Assembly: GCF_002933875.1 (NCBI RefSeq)
Contig: NZ_BFAV01000142.1
Location: forward strand, 1-39,606
Source: Desulfocucumis palustris
GTDB lineage: Bacteria > Bacillota > Desulfotomaculia > Desulfotomaculales > Desulfocucumaceae
Reading direction: 5' to 3'
Length of the DNA: 39,606 nt
Of the stretch, positions 23,847 to 32,844 are shown in pieces; position 1 is the stretch's first letter; every line of letters starts with the position of its first letter. A program made the position numbers and the translations under genes. Under the pieces are notes generated by a model. The model was not told the origin of the DNA. It worked only from the letters and a program-made list of their open reading frames with translations, and ran no database searches.

Positions 23847-25293
23847 TAAAGACAAAGTGACCGACATTGAAGGTTGGAAGAAAGCAAAAGGGGAAAAAAA
23901 CGACGAAGAGGGATACCTTCCCTTATTGCTGCAGCATATGCGAAAGGTCAGGGATACTGTTCCGGTAAACAATGTTTTGCGTGAAGAACTTCGCAGGGAA
24001 CTGGCCAGGCGCAGCCGGATGGCCGGAAGCGCCGCGGCGGGAGCGGCGGAGACCGCTGTTGAACAACCCCGGCCCGGGGCAATGCCCCGGAGAAAATGGC
24101 TGTTTTCGGGAATTGTCTGTGCCGCGGTGTTGATTGCGCTAATTTTTGTGGTACTTAAGAATAGTGTTCCCATGGCGCTGGAAGCCGGGGAGACCAGGAT
24201 ATTGAGCCGTTTCAGGGCCGATGACACAGTGCCCGCCCCCACATTTGATCCCGCCGGCTCCATAATGATGCTGACCCTGAGAGGGTCGCTGCTGCTGCTG
24301 GATGAAACCGGCGGGCAGTCGGAGCCCGTCATCCCGCCCCCGGGGGAAAAATATCTTTGCCCGGCCTGGTCCCCGGATGGTAAACAACTGGCCCTGGCCA
24401 GGCAAAAAGAGGGCGGAAGCCAGGAAATTATCCTTGTGTCCCTGCCCGCCGATTATAACTGGGGAAATTTAAACGGCATATTACGCGCAGCCCTGGCCGG
24501 GGCGAAGGTGCTGCAGGAGATTGCTCCGGGAATGAATGTCAGCAGCCTGACCTGGTCCCCGGATGGAACCGCCCTGGCATATACCGCGGGGCAAAGGGGC
24601 GGCGGAGAAGAGGTATATATTCTGGAGACCGGGGGAAAAGAGGCAAAATCTCCTGGCCAGGAAAAGACGTACAGCCTTGGACCCGGACGGCACCCCACCT
24701 GGTCGCCGGACGTTTCGGCCCTGGTGGTGCAAAGGGACTATCCCGCACCGGTCGCCGGCGCTTCAGGGCCGGCGGAAAACAAGGAGATATCCCGTTTATG
24801 GCTGGTGGACAGGGAGACCGGCCGGGAGAGGCTGCTGGGAGAGGGGAGCCTGCCCTCCTGGGGCTCAAACGGCTACCTGGCCTATGTGGACTTGAAATTG
24901 AAGGAAAGAGTGCTCAGCTACCTGCCCGACGGGTCCCCGCAATTCACGGTGCAGCAGCTTACCGGTACCGCCAGGGCAGTGTATCTGGGCAAAAAAGCTT
25001 CGGAGGTGAAGCCCCCGGTAAAATCCGGGGAGGCTGAGACCCTTCTGAAAGGCGGGCAGCTGCTGGCCACTGCGGATACTTCTCCCGGAGCGGTGGAACT
25101 GGAGTGGATGAGGCGCCTGGAGCTGAACGGCGTCCGGGAGCCCAGAACTCTGTACCCGGGTCAAACCAATACCTTTGAATACATCGGCTTCGGTCCGGAT
25201 GCCAGGTGGCTGGCCACCTGCCGGCGGGAAGGCGACACGGTGATATTGAGCCGGGTGTTTGTGGACGAACGGCCGCTAAAGGGGGTTGAATAG
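23836..25293 (+). CDS. Membrane-anchored TolB/PD40 beta-propeller, candidate anti-sigma factor
   Basis: 485 residues from GTG or ATG near 23836, overlapping the sigma gene. Residues 1-85 are cytoplasmic and charged, without a zinc-binding H-x3-C-x2-C motif. One membrane helix lies at ~90-112 (WLFSGIVCAAVLIALIFVVL). The outer part has propeller blades of the TolB/PD40 kind: PAWSPDGKQLALARQ, LTWSPDGTALAYTAG, PTWSPDVSALVV, and later weaker ones. The topology (short inside part, one helix, large outside sensor) fits an anti-sigma factor, but the inside part lacks the known anti-sigma fold as far as I can see. It is tightly coupled to the downstream membrane protein (2 bp gap). Confidence 0.78.
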   Translation: MTDNKDKVTDIEGWKKAKGEKNDEEGYLPLLLQHMRKVRDTVPVNNVLREELRRELARRSRMAGSAAAGAAETAVEQPRPGAMPRRKWLFSGIVCAAVLIALIFVVLKNSVPMALEAGETRILSRFRADDTVPAPTFDPAGSIMMLTLRGSLLLLDETGGQSEPVIPPPGEKYLCPAWSPDGKQLALARQKEGGSQEIILVSLPADYNWGNLNGILRAALAGAKVLQEIAPGMNVSSLTWSPDGTALAYTAGQRGGGEEVYILETGGKEAKSPGQEKTYSLGPGRHPTWSPDVSALVVQRDYPAPVAGASGPAENKEISRLWLVDRETGRERLLGEGSLPSWGSNGYLAYVDLKLKERVLSYLPDGSPQFTVQQLTGTARAVYLGKKASEVKPPVKSGEAETLLKGGQLLATADTSPGAVELEWMRRLELNGVREPRTLYPGQTNTFEYIGFGPDARWLATCRREGDTVILSRVFVDERPLKGVE

Positions 25294-25295
25294 AG

Positions 25296-27638
25296 TTGAA
25301 ATTGACAAGTAACCGGTACAGGCCGGCTAACCGCATTCTAAAATTAATGCTGGTTGTTCCGGCGTTGGCGGTTTTAATGCTGGCCTCTGCCCTGCCGGTC
25401 CGGCCGGCTTCGGCTGCCGGGGTGGATATAAAGGCCTGGCCCGGCCTGTCGGGGCTGTACAAAATGGACCAGGCTGTTCAGATAAAGTTGGAACTGATAA
25501 ACAGCGGCGAACCCTTCAAGGGCAAGCTGGTGGTGGATCGGGAAAAAATCCCCGGCCAGCCGGAACAGGGCGGTAATAAAGTGCTGTATTCCCGGGAAAT
25601 CGATGTCCAGTCCGGAAAAACCTCCACAATTATGCTGGTGCCCGGAAATGTGATGGGGCTGCCCCCGGAGGTAAAACTGGTTTCCGGCGAAAGGGTGCTG
25701 GCCAGGACGCCGGTTCAGGGGACCAACGTCAGCGGCGGCCTGATAGGCCTGGTGCTCAGCGAGAAGGCATACCGCAGCGATTTGTTTACCTGGCTGGACA
25801 AAAGGCTGGGCAATCAGTTCAATGCCAAATACATGAACCCGGAGGAACTTCCCGACAACGCCGTTCTGCTGCAGGGCGCCGACTTGCTGGTGGTGGACAG
25901 GGATGCTGTTAAAGCGCTCAACGGAGAACAGTGCCAGGCGATAATGGAATGGACCAGGCTGGGCGGGACCCTGCTGCTCTCCGGCGGAGCCGGGGCGGAG
26001 CAGGGGGGCAAATTCTCCGCTATAAGCCCTGTGGCGGTGCAGGGAAACACCAGGGCAAGCGGCGCCATGGGGGGCCTTCGCCCGGACGGGGGCAGCCTTA
26101 ACGCCGCCTCGGGCAAACTTGTATCCGGCAGGGTAGTTGCTTCCGAAGCCGGGAATCCTTTAATGGTCTACGGCGATCTGGGCCGGGGCAAGGTTGTTTA
26201 CAGCGCGGTGGCCCTGGAGGAACTGGGCGGCAACAATGAAAAATTATGGCTGGCCCTGGACGACCCCGACGGACTGGGGGTTTTTTCCCAGCGTAGAATC
26301 AAGGAGCCCCAGGTCATGAGGGACATGCTGGCCAACGCCAGCTCGTACCTTCCCCAGCTGGATTTGCCCCCGGTGCCCGCGGTCATGCTGATATGGGTTG
26401 TTTACCTGGCGGCAGCCGGCCCGGGAATATATTATCTGCTGAAACGGTACGACAGGAGGGATCTGGCCTGGATTACGGTTCCCGTCCTGGCGGTTGCCAC
26501 GGCGGGAGGTTTTTATCTCTTTTCCCCGGTCAACCGCTTGCAGGGATACCTGGAGCAAACGCTTACCGCGGTTGACATACTGGGGCCCGGACTGGCCGAA
26601 GTCCGCTCGGCGGAAACCCTGGTATTACCCCGGGGTGGAAATTTAAAGCTGCAGGCGGTTAAGGATATGATGGTGGAGCCTGTGAACTATTATAACTCCG
26701 GGCAAGGGGACAATAGATTGGAAATAGTCAACAACGGCCAGGTTTCCAGTATTAATTTCCAGGGTGTGGAGTACGGCTCCATGCGCCAGGTGGCCGCCTA
26801 CGGCCTGTGGAGGGAGGCGGGAACCCTGGAGGGCGCGGTTTATTTCAGAAAGGACACCCTGATGGGCGAGATTACCAATAATACAGGCATAAATCTGAGG
26901 GACTGCAAGCTGCTGGCCGGCGGACACCTGATCGAACTGGGGAGCCTGGGCGCCGGTCAGACCCGGGATATAAACGAAATGCCGGACAGGTGGCAACTGG
27001 TGGGAAGCCGGGAGGCACTGGCGGGCTCACCGGGGGATACACGGATGGATGACGACGTCCGGGAAAAAAGGCTGCTGGACGAGCTGATCAACCAGAACTC
27101 CCAGGAGCAGGACGGAGTGATGTTTTTAGCCTGGGGGGATAATCCAACGGAACTGTTCAGTGTTGTGGAGCCTTCGGCCAGGGGAAGGAATTACGGTTTA
27201 ATGCTTATCCGGCAGAAGATAGATATCAATATTCCCGCCGGGGAGTTTAAAATTCCCGCGGGGTTGTTGGGGGCCAGGGAGAACCAGGTGGAAGGCGGCC
27301 TGGAAAAAAGGGCTGACGGAATAATCATGCATAATGGCAAGGCGGTTTTAAGCTACGATTTGGCCGACATAATGGGGGGCAGGAAATATACCGTTTCACG
27401 AATTGCCTTCCCCGGCTCCGTGGAAGGACACATTCAAACCCTGGAAGTTTACAGCCATAACAAGCAGAACTGGGTGGAACTTAAAGACGGGCAAAGGGTG
27501 CTGGAGGGCCAGGAGGCAGCCGGCTGCATTTCCCCCCAGGGAACCGTGAAGATCAGAATATCCGGTGGATTTAACGGAAACGAGGCTTTGAAAATTGTTC
27601 CCTTCAGGGGTATTGAAGTGGAAGGGGTGGCGGAATAG
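25296..27638 (+). CDS. Large exported membrane protein with amidotransferase-like domain
   Basis: 780 residues from TTG 25296. Signal-anchor at ~12-35 (LKLMLVVPALAVLMLASALP ending ASAAG). An extracytoplasmic beta-rich part follows. Next comes a class I glutamine-amidotransferase-like fold at ~160-310 (LLVVDRDAVKAL, WTRLGGTLLLSGG, GDLGRGKVVYSAVALEE) without a clear Cys nucleophile. Two membrane helices lie at ~362-415 (VMLIWVVYLAAAGPGIYYLL, WITVPVLAVATAGGFYLF), and a C-terminal beta part completes it. This architecture is seen in proteins beside ABC-2-type exporters in Gram-positive bacteria. It overlaps the ATPase gene by one base. The function is not known; involvement in envelope or transport is inferred from the operon. 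Confidence 0.75.
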   Translation: MKLTSNRYRPANRILKLMLVVPALAVLMLASALPVRPASAAGVDIKAWPGLSGLYKMDQAVQIKLELINSGEPFKGKLVVDREKIPGQPEQGGNKVLYSREIDVQSGKTSTIMLVPGNVMGLPPEVKLVSGERVLARTPVQGTNVSGGLIGLVLSEKAYRSDLFTWLDKRLGNQFNAKYMNPEELPDNAVLLQGADLLVVDRDAVKALNGEQCQAIMEWTRLGGTLLLSGGAGAEQGGKFSAISPVAVQGNTRASGAMGGLRPDGGSLNAASGKLVSGRVVASEAGNPLMVYGDLGRGKVVYSAVALEELGGNNEKLWLALDDPDGLGVFSQRRIKEPQVMRDMLANASSYLPQLDLPPVPAVMLIWVVYLAAAGPGIYYLLKRYDRRDLAWITVPVLAVATAGGFYLFSPVNRLQGYLEQTLTAVDILGPGLAEVRSAETLVLPRGGNLKLQAVKDMMVEPVNYYNSGQGDNRLEIVNNGQVSSINFQGVEYGSMRQVAAYGLWREAGTLEGAVYFRKDTLMGEITNNTGINLRDCKLLAGGHLIELGSLGAGQTRDINEMPDRWQLVGSREALAGSPGDTRMDDDVREKRLLDELINQNSQEQDGVMFLAWGDNPTELFSVVEPSARGRNYGLMLIRQKIDINIPAGEFKIPAGLLGARENQVEGGLEKRADGIIMHNGKAVLSYDLADIMGGRKYTVSRIAFPGSVEGHIQTLEVYSHNKQNWVELKDGQRVLEGQEAAGCISPQGTVKIRISGGFNGNEALKIVPFRGIEVEGVAE

Positions 27639-28567
27639 TGATTAAAGTGCAAGGGATGTATAAGAGGTTCGGCAAGACCACCGCCCTGGACGCCCTGGAT
27701 ATGGAAGTGCCCCGGGGCAGCATATATGGTCTGATTGGACCTAATGGGGCGGGCAAGACCACCGCCATGTCCATACTGGCCACACTCATGCTGCCCGACG
27801 GCGGCAGCGCCGCGGTGGACGGCCATGACGTATTGTCGGAGCCCATGGCTGTACGGGGGGTTATCGGTTATATGCCGGACTTCTTCGGGGTTTATGACGG
27901 GCTTAAAACTTGCGAATATCTTGATTTTTTCGCCGACGCCTACTACGTTCCCCAATCCAGGAGGAAAACGCTGATTGGTGAGCTGCTGGAGCTGGTAAAC
28001 CTGTCGGATAAATATGACAGCTACGTGGATTTGCTGTCCAGGGGCATGAAACAGAGGCTGGCCCTGGCACGCTGCCTGGTTCACGATCCCAAGGTGCTGA
28101 TACTGGACGAACCGGCCTCCGGGCTGGACCCCAGGGCCAGGGCGGAACTGAAGGAAATAATAAAGCATCTTAAGCAGCTGGACAAAACCGTGCTGATAAG
28201 TTCCCACATTCTGCCGGAGTTGGGGGAGATATGCGATCAGGTGGGTATAATGGAGAAGGGCAGGCTGATTTCCAGCGGCCCGGTGGAGGAAATAACCGCC
28301 GCCGGCCGGGGGGCTTCCCTGCTGCGGATTCAGGTGCTGGATAAAGTGAGCGGACTTGCCGATTTCATAAAGCCCAGGGATAATGTGGTTTCGGTGGAGC
28401 AGGACGAGGGCGCTCTACGGGTGATTTTCCGGGGCGACCCGCAGTCCCGGGGGAAACTTTTACGTGACATCATTGAAGGCGGCTGGGTGGTTACCGAATT
28501 TGCCGAGGTAAGGCGAAACCTTGAGGAAGCCTTCATGGCCGTAACCGGGGAGGGGGTTTTAAAATGA
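27638..28567 (+). CDS. ABC transporter ATP-binding protein
   Basis: 309 residues from a GTG that shares its G with the previous stop (TAGTG). Walker A GPNGAGKT at 34-41, signature LSRGMKQR at 133-140, Walker B VLILDEPASGLDP at ~153-165, and switch histidine H190 in LISSHIL are all intact. The ~80-residue C-terminal extension is typical of ABC-2 exporters of the drug/antibiotic or DrrA type. It powers the permease encoded next (ATGA overlap). In this operon the transported substrate is unknown. Confidence 0.94.
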   Translation: MIKVQGMYKRFGKTTALDALDMEVPRGSIYGLIGPNGAGKTTAMSILATLMLPDGGSAAVDGHDVLSEPMAVRGVIGYMPDFFGVYDGLKTCEYLDFFADAYYVPQSRRKTLIGELLELVNLSDKYDSYVDLLSRGMKQRLALARCLVHDPKVLILDEPASGLDPRARAELKEIIKHLKQLDKTVLISSHILPELGEICDQVGIMEKGRLISSGPVEEITAAGRGASLLRIQVLDKVSGLADFIKPRDNVVSVEQDEGALRVIFRGDPQSRGKLLRDIIEGGWVVTEFAEVRRNLEEAFMAVTGEGVLK

Positions 28568-29400
28568 GCGTTAATCCGGTATTGCTGAAAGAGCTGCGCC
28601 AGAGATTCAGGACCGTCAAGTCCCCGCTCCTGGTTTCCCTCTACCTGCTGGTGATCGGGGCGCTGGTGCTGGGATTTATTTACCTGCGCTGGCGTGACAT
28701 GCCGGGATATTACCGCCCGGACACCAGCCGGGAGATATTTATAATTCTTTCCATGGTCCAGCTGTTCCTGGTGGGATTCGTAACCCCGGGATTGACAGCG
28801 GGGGCCATCAGCGGGGAAAGGGAGAGGCAGACATTAAACGTGCTGTTGACCACCAGGCTTACCACCCGGGGAATTATTGTGAGCAAAATGCTGTCCTCCA
28901 TTTCCTTTATGGTGCTGCTGGTGCTGGCCACACTGCCTCTATACAATATAGTTTTTCTCTACGGGGGGATTTCCCCTTCCCAGGTGCTGGGGGTATTCGG
29001 GTTTTACATGGTCACCGTCTTTCTTTTTGCCGCCGTGGGAGTGGCCTGCTCCACTTACTTCAAGCGCACCGGGGTAAGCACCGTTACCAGCTACGGCATA
29101 GTGTTCATCCTGGGGCTGGGGACGCTATTGCTGGGAGGGTTTATTTACGAGGTACTCAGGGTACCGGGACCTGGACCCTATCAAACCCCTTTAATTACAC
29201 AGTTTCTGCTGGATATCAACCCCGTAGTGGTAATGATGCGTATTTTAGGGGAAAACGGTTTTGGCCCTGAAAGAAATATTGGGCTGCCCTATTGGGCTGT
29301 TTACATACTATTTTACGTAATTGCCGGTTTGCTGCTGCTTCTCTGGAGCAGCAGCAAGCTGAACCCCTCGCGGAATAAAGGTTTAAGGTTTAGAATGTAA
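28564..29400 (+). CDS. ABC-2 type transporter permease
   Basis: 278 residues, start ATG within the ATGA overlap with the ATPase stop. About six membrane helices can be seen: one at ~20-42 (LVSLYLLVIGALVLGFIYL), and others near 65-85, 115-135, 140-160, 172-195 and 250-270. The loop PGLTAGAISGERERQTLNVLLTTRLT is the conserved coupling segment of ABC-2 permeases. It is the last gene of the sigma-propeller-membrane protein-ATPase-permease operon and ends before a bidirectional terminator. Confidence 0.92.
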   Translation: MSVNPVLLKELRQRFRTVKSPLLVSLYLLVIGALVLGFIYLRWRDMPGYYRPDTSREIFIILSMVQLFLVGFVTPGLTAGAISGERERQTLNVLLTTRLTTRGIIVSKMLSSISFMVLLVLATLPLYNIVFLYGGISPSQVLGVFGFYMVTVFLFAAVGVACSTYFKRTGVSTVTSYGIVFILGLGTLLLGGFIYEVLRVPGPGPYQTPLITQFLLDINPVVVMMRILGENGFGPERNIGLPYWAVYILFYVIAGLLLLLWSSSKLNPSRNKGLRFRM

Positions 29401-29421
29401 CAACAGGGTACCGGGATGGTA

Positions 29422-29456
29422 AACAGGCCGGGTGCGATTAATCGCCCCGGCCTGTT
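29422..29456. terminator. Bidirectional terminator between convergent operons
   Basis: ACAGGCCGGG (29423-29432) pairs with CCCGGCCTGT (29445-29454), with an inner GCGAT/ATCGC stem, followed by a T-rich tail. It lies between the permease stop and the stop of the flippase gene. Confidence 0.85.
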
Positions 29457-29457
29457 A

Positions 29458-31098
29458 TTATTTTCGTTTTTTGTTTATTATGCTGTTCTTTTTATTTTCG
29501 TAGGCTTCCAGCAGAAGGGCGGTCCGGCGTCCTATTTTGGGAAGCCTCCTGACATCTTCGGCATTTACTCCACCTATAATCACTATCACTCCCGCGTATA
29601 TCACCATGCCGGCCAGAATTGCCAGCAGGCTGGCCGGGGCATTGTGACCGGTAATTGAATGGGCAAGGCCGTAAATTTGCCGGACCCCCAGCGCCATGAC
29701 GGCGGTGGCCAGGCCGGGGCGCAGCAGGCCGTCCGCAATATTGAAAGAAAAGCCCACCAGGCGTCTTATGGCAAGAATATTTAATGTGGAGGCAACGATA
29801 AACATTGTTACGGTTCCCATGGCCGCCGCCCTTATTTCCAGGGAGGTCGGAGTAAGAAAGTAAGTAATGGCAATTTTAACCGCCAGTCCCACCAGTAAAT
29901 TTTTAACCGGTATGTCAGCCCTGCCCAGTCCCTGCAGGGTGCCGTTCAGCACCAGGTTGGTTCCCCAGAATACTATGGCCGGGGCTATTACTGCCAGGGG
30001 AATGCCGGCCTCCCTGTCGGCGTACACCAGCGTGGTTAATTGGGGAGCCAGCACCAAAAGACCGGCGGCGGCGGGCAGGGAAGTCAGCACGGAGAGACGG
30101 ACACCCTGGGAAAGCCTGGTTTTTATGGTTGAATAATCCTTATGGGCATAGGCTTCGGCCACTGAGGGGACCATGCTGGTGCCCATGGAAAAGGAAAAGG
30201 CTATGCTGAAATTGATAAAGGACATGGCCATCTGGGTGAGCTGCCCATACCGGGCGGTGGCTTCCTGGACTGTATATCCGGCAAGCTGCAGGCGGTCGAT
30301 TATCAGTATGTTGTCCACAATTCCTGTTATGGCCATGGCAACGCTGGCAAAGGATATGGGTATGGAAACTGTAAATACTTTTTTCATCAAGGACCAGGCC
30401 CTTTCCTGCCGGGCTGAGCGGTCCTCGCCCACAAGGTGCAACAGTCCCTGGCGGTGCCTGAAATAAAAGAAAATCATTATCAGGGTGGCGGCCATGGCTC
30501 CGGGCACGGCGCCGAAATTGGCCCCGGCGGCGGCCAGGGACAGCCCCCTGGGAAGCAGCAGGTAACTGAACAGCAGTGTACTGGTTACCAGCATAATCTG
30601 GTCTGCTATCTGGGAGGCCGCCACCGCCGACATATTTTGCATGCCCTGGAAAAGCCCCCGGAACGCGGAGGTTACAGCGGCAAAGAAAACCACCGGGGCC
30701 ACCGCCCGCAGTCCCCAAAAACTGTCCGGGTTTTTAACAATGCCCACTTTTATCAGCCACTCGGCCCCGAAAAAAAGAGCCAGGGAAAAGAACAGCCCGG
30801 CCCCCAGCATTGTGTAGAGGGCCAGCTGAAAGGTGCGGTAGGCGTCGCGATACATGCCCGCGGCTATTTTGGAGGAAACAAGCCGGGCCACACCCACCGG
30901 TATGCCTGCGGAAGAAATGGTAAAAAAAAGCAGGTAAAACTGGTTTGGAATTCCGTAAATACCCAGGCCTTCGGCGCCCAGCATCCTGCCCAGGGGAATA
31001 CGGTAAACAGCGCCTAAAACCCTGACCACGATAGCGGCCAGGGTTAGTATGACGGCACCTTGTACCAGGGTTTGTTTGGCAAGGGATTTCGACTGCAT
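29458..31098 (-). CDS. MOP/MATE-superfamily flippase, SpoVB-like
   Basis: 546 residues from ATG at 31098 (AAAGGTAA upstream); a longer frame to 31149 adds 17 basic residues and overlaps the upstream gene. It has about 14 membrane helices. The N-terminus TLVQGAVILTLAAIVVRVLGAVYRIP and the stretch GAEGLGIYGIPNQFYLLFFT are typical of the stage V sporulation protein B / polysaccharide flippase family. These proteins move lipid-linked peptidoglycan or polysaccharide precursors across the membrane; SpoVB acts in spore cortex assembly. Endospore formers often have several paralogues, so the exact role is open. It forms an operon with the small gene upstream (10 bp gap). Confidence 0.85.
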   Translation of the reverse strand: MQSKSLAKQTLVQGAVILTLAAIVVRVLGAVYRIPLGRMLGAEGLGIYGIPNQFYLLFFTISSAGIPVGVARLVSSKIAAGMYRDAYRTFQLALYTMLGAGLFFSLALFFGAEWLIKVGIVKNPDSFWGLRAVAPVVFFAAVTSAFRGLFQGMQNMSAVAASQIADQIMLVTSTLLFSYLLLPRGLSLAAAGANFGAVPGAMAATLIMIFFYFRHRQGLLHLVGEDRSARQERAWSLMKKVFTVSIPISFASVAMAITGIVDNILIIDRLQLAGYTVQEATARYGQLTQMAMSFINFSIAFSFSMGTSMVPSVAEAYAHKDYSTIKTRLSQGVRLSVLTSLPAAAGLLVLAPQLTTLVYADREAGIPLAVIAPAIVFWGTNLVLNGTLQGLGRADIPVKNLLVGLAVKIAITYFLTPTSLEIRAAAMGTVTMFIVASTLNILAIRRLVGFSFNIADGLLRPGLATAVMALGVRQIYGLAHSITGHNAPASLLAILAGMVIYAGVIVIIGGVNAEDVRRLPKIGRRTALLLEAYENKKNSIINKKRK

Positions 31099-31108
31099 GG
31101 CGTTACCT

Positions 31109-31411
31109 TTAGTCCTCGGTGGTTTCCGGCGGCTGCGTAAGGCTGTCAATTCTTCTTATAGGCGTAACCTTGTTTCTTCTTCCGGGCCTCTGGGTGGGTA
31201 TCTCCGATTCCGTTATTTCCAGGTAAAATATTTTGTCAGGGTAGCATAGAACAGTTACCAGACCCCTTTCGGGCTCGGTAAGCCAGATACCCTTGAATTC
31301 AAGCATCTCCCCCAGCAGGTCGGCGTTAACCTTGCGGGGTCCTTCGAATACCTCCAGTTCCCATCCCTGTATGCTTACCACAACTGTTTTTTGCAGTCTG
31401 GTGTTGTCCAT
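31109..31411 (-). CDS. Small unknown protein upstream of SpoVB-like gene
   Basis: 100 residues from ATG 31411 (minus strand), with AAGGAGG 12 bp upstream; the frame's earlier ATG (31438) lies before that ribosome site. The protein MDNTRLQKTVVVSIQGWELEV... has four or five beta strands (ELEVFEGPRKVNADLL, LVTVLCYPDKIFYLEI) and a basic tail (QRPGRRNKVTPIRR). No signal or membrane segment. The family is unknown to me. Genomic pairing with the flippase suggests a linked role, but that is only inference. Confidence 0.65.
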   Translation of the reverse strand: MDNTRLQKTVVVSIQGWELEVFEGPRKVNADLLGEMLEFKGIWLTEPERGLVTVLCYPDKIFYLEITESEIPTQRPGRRNKVTPIRRIDSLTQPPETTED

Positions 31412-31445
31412 TTTTCCGGTTTTCCTCCTTAAATGCATCGGTTCA

Positions 31446-31480
31446 CAACCTATATAATACCATATATGACCGTTTTTCCA
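31446..31480 (-). promoter_or_regulatory. Possible promoter of the minus-strand operon
   Basis: On the minus strand, TTGGAA, 16 bp, TATTAT lies upstream of the 31411 start. The -10 area is AT-rich with more than one possible box. Confidence 0.4.
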
Positions 31481-31629
31481 AAAACAAATATGCCTTGCGG
31501 ACTTTAAACAACGGGATTCTGTTGCTATTGATCAGCCTGCTTATATATAATAATTATAGACATGTTTGTAAAGGGGCAGTCTTCTTTTGGTGCGGGCCTT
31601 CCGTCCCCGGAGAAGTAATAACCTGCCAC

Positions 31630-31658
31630 TTGCTTTTAAGCTTCCTAAATAGTATAAT
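31630..31658 (+). promoter_or_regulatory. Promoter of tRNA-Leu
   Basis: TTGCTT (31630-31635), 17 bp spacer, TATAAT (31653-31658). The tRNA begins 33 bp downstream. Confidence 0.7.
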
Positions 31659-31691
31659 TTCCTTTACAGGCGGTTTTTCAGTTTAATACAT

Positions 31692-31779
31692 GCCGGAGTG
31701 GCGGAATAGGCAGACGCAAGGGACTTAAAATCCCTCGTTCTTTTAGGACGTACCGGTTCAAGTCCGGTCTCCGGCACCA
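31692..31779 (+). tRNA. tRNA-Leu (anticodon UAA)
   Basis: An 88 nt class II tRNA. The acceptor GCCGGAG (31692-31698) pairs with CTCCGGC (31769-31775), then A and an encoded CCA. The anticodon arm has loop CTTAAAA with anticodon TAA. A long variable arm (CGTTCTTTTAGGACG) is present, and the T-arm has GGTTCAAGTCC. It is intact. tRNA-Leu genes are common integration targets, and remnants of a serine recombinase lie ~300 bp downstream. Confidence 0.96.
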
Positions 31780-31860
31780 TTCAAACCACTAATAACTGAG
31801 GCCGTTAAACTGGAGAAAAAGAAAAAAAGAAAACGCAAGAAAAAAGGTGCTTTTGAAGCA

Positions 31861-31893
31861 AAAACCCTGGTAACTGATTAGCCAGGGTTTTTT
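31861..31893 (+). terminator. Terminator downstream of tRNA-Leu
   Basis: AAAACCCTGG (31861-31870) pairs with CCAGGGTTTT (31882-31891) followed by T residues; it ends the tRNA transcript. The DNA from 31894 to about 32085 is AT-rich and holds no gene that I can see. Confidence 0.85.
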
Positions 31894-32084
31894 GTTTCAT
31901 AAATAATAATTAAAAAAGCCATAAAAATAAAGCGCAAGAGGCGTTATATCAGGCGTGATTCCATGCCTTTGTAATGGGGATTTTTATTCTTTTCTTTTTA
32001 GGTTTGTTCGATAAAATATTTCTCTAATCCTCTTTTTAAATGGTGAATACCCTGAAGTGGTATGGACGCCGAGAAAGGTTAGGA

Positions 32085-32514
32085 AAAGCAATTTACCGAC
32101 TTTGATGCTCTGTTAGAAGACAGAGTCTTTCCGGGATAGGTTCCCTTTCCAGGTCTGCTACCCCCGTTAAAATGGTCAATAGAAGGCGTCCAGAGGGTTC
32201 TCCGGTCCGAATCCTTACCCCATGCTTCTCCAGGTCGTAGGCGGCGTTTAAAATAATCCTGGCGAACCTTCCGTGTCCAGCGTGTAGGTGAGAAGGAGGT
32301 CAAAGCGACCGGCTTGGGCGTTATCAAGAAGCCGTTTTCCATCCGGCCGTTCTTCCAGGGGAATGGTGCCGGTGACACCGTCATCCTTGTGCCAATCCTG
32401 AATGTTAAGCTGGTGAAGGTCGCAGTATTTATGGGCGAACTCCAGTTGGTTTTCTATTGTTCCTCTTTCAGCCTGATCGTCTGACGAGACTCTGGCATAA
32501 ATGGCGATACGCAT
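32085..32514 (-). pseudogene. Serine site-specific recombinase remnant (N-terminal part, frameshifted)
   Basis: Minus strand. The first 80 residues match the resolvase domain of serine recombinases: MRIAIYARVSSDDQAERGTI with the catalytic Ser of YARVSS, then NQLEFAHKYC and DDGVTGTIPLEERP. After LLLTYTLD the frame is lost. The expected continuation (ILNAAYDLEKHGVRI, then RLLLTILTGVADLERE) is present in other frames down to about 32090, showing at least two frameshifts. The recombination-directing C-terminal domain is missing. It is probably the decayed integrase of an element once inserted near the tRNA-Leu. Confidence 0.82.
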
Positions 32515-32588
32515 GTGAGGCGCCTCCTGGAGGGATCAGATGTTTGGGTTTATTATATAGCAAGATTTGGTGAGCGGGGTAGGGGTTA

Positions 32589-32737
32589 TTAGTGAAAATT
32601 ACGGAATACCTCGAAGATCGCCCGTAGGGGTACCAGGGTGCGGTCGTTTTCAACGGTGGGGGACATAGAAGGTGAGGGGGTGGCCATCGAGGACTGCCTG
32701 GGGTATGCCATGGCGGTGGTAGCAGCAGTCTAAACAT
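32589..32737 (-). pseudogene. Fragment of copper amine oxidase-like stalk domain protein
   Basis: On the minus strand one frame gives AVLDGHPLTFYVPH and, after a frameshift, another gives VENDRTLVPLRAIFEVF before a stop. Together they form the repeated stalk domain (V-x-G-x-x-L-x-F ... P ... GRTLVPLRAIFE) of copper amine oxidase N-terminal-like wall proteins common in Clostridia. Only about 45 residues remain and there is no start codon. Confidence 0.65.
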
Positions 32738-32844
32738 TTATTAACAGCTAATCCCAATTTTAACTGCATGATGGTAGTATTGTTTTGCAAAGCCTTAATA
32801 TATTGTGGGGCTTGCATGTCAAAATGTAATTTGTGGGAAGGTTG

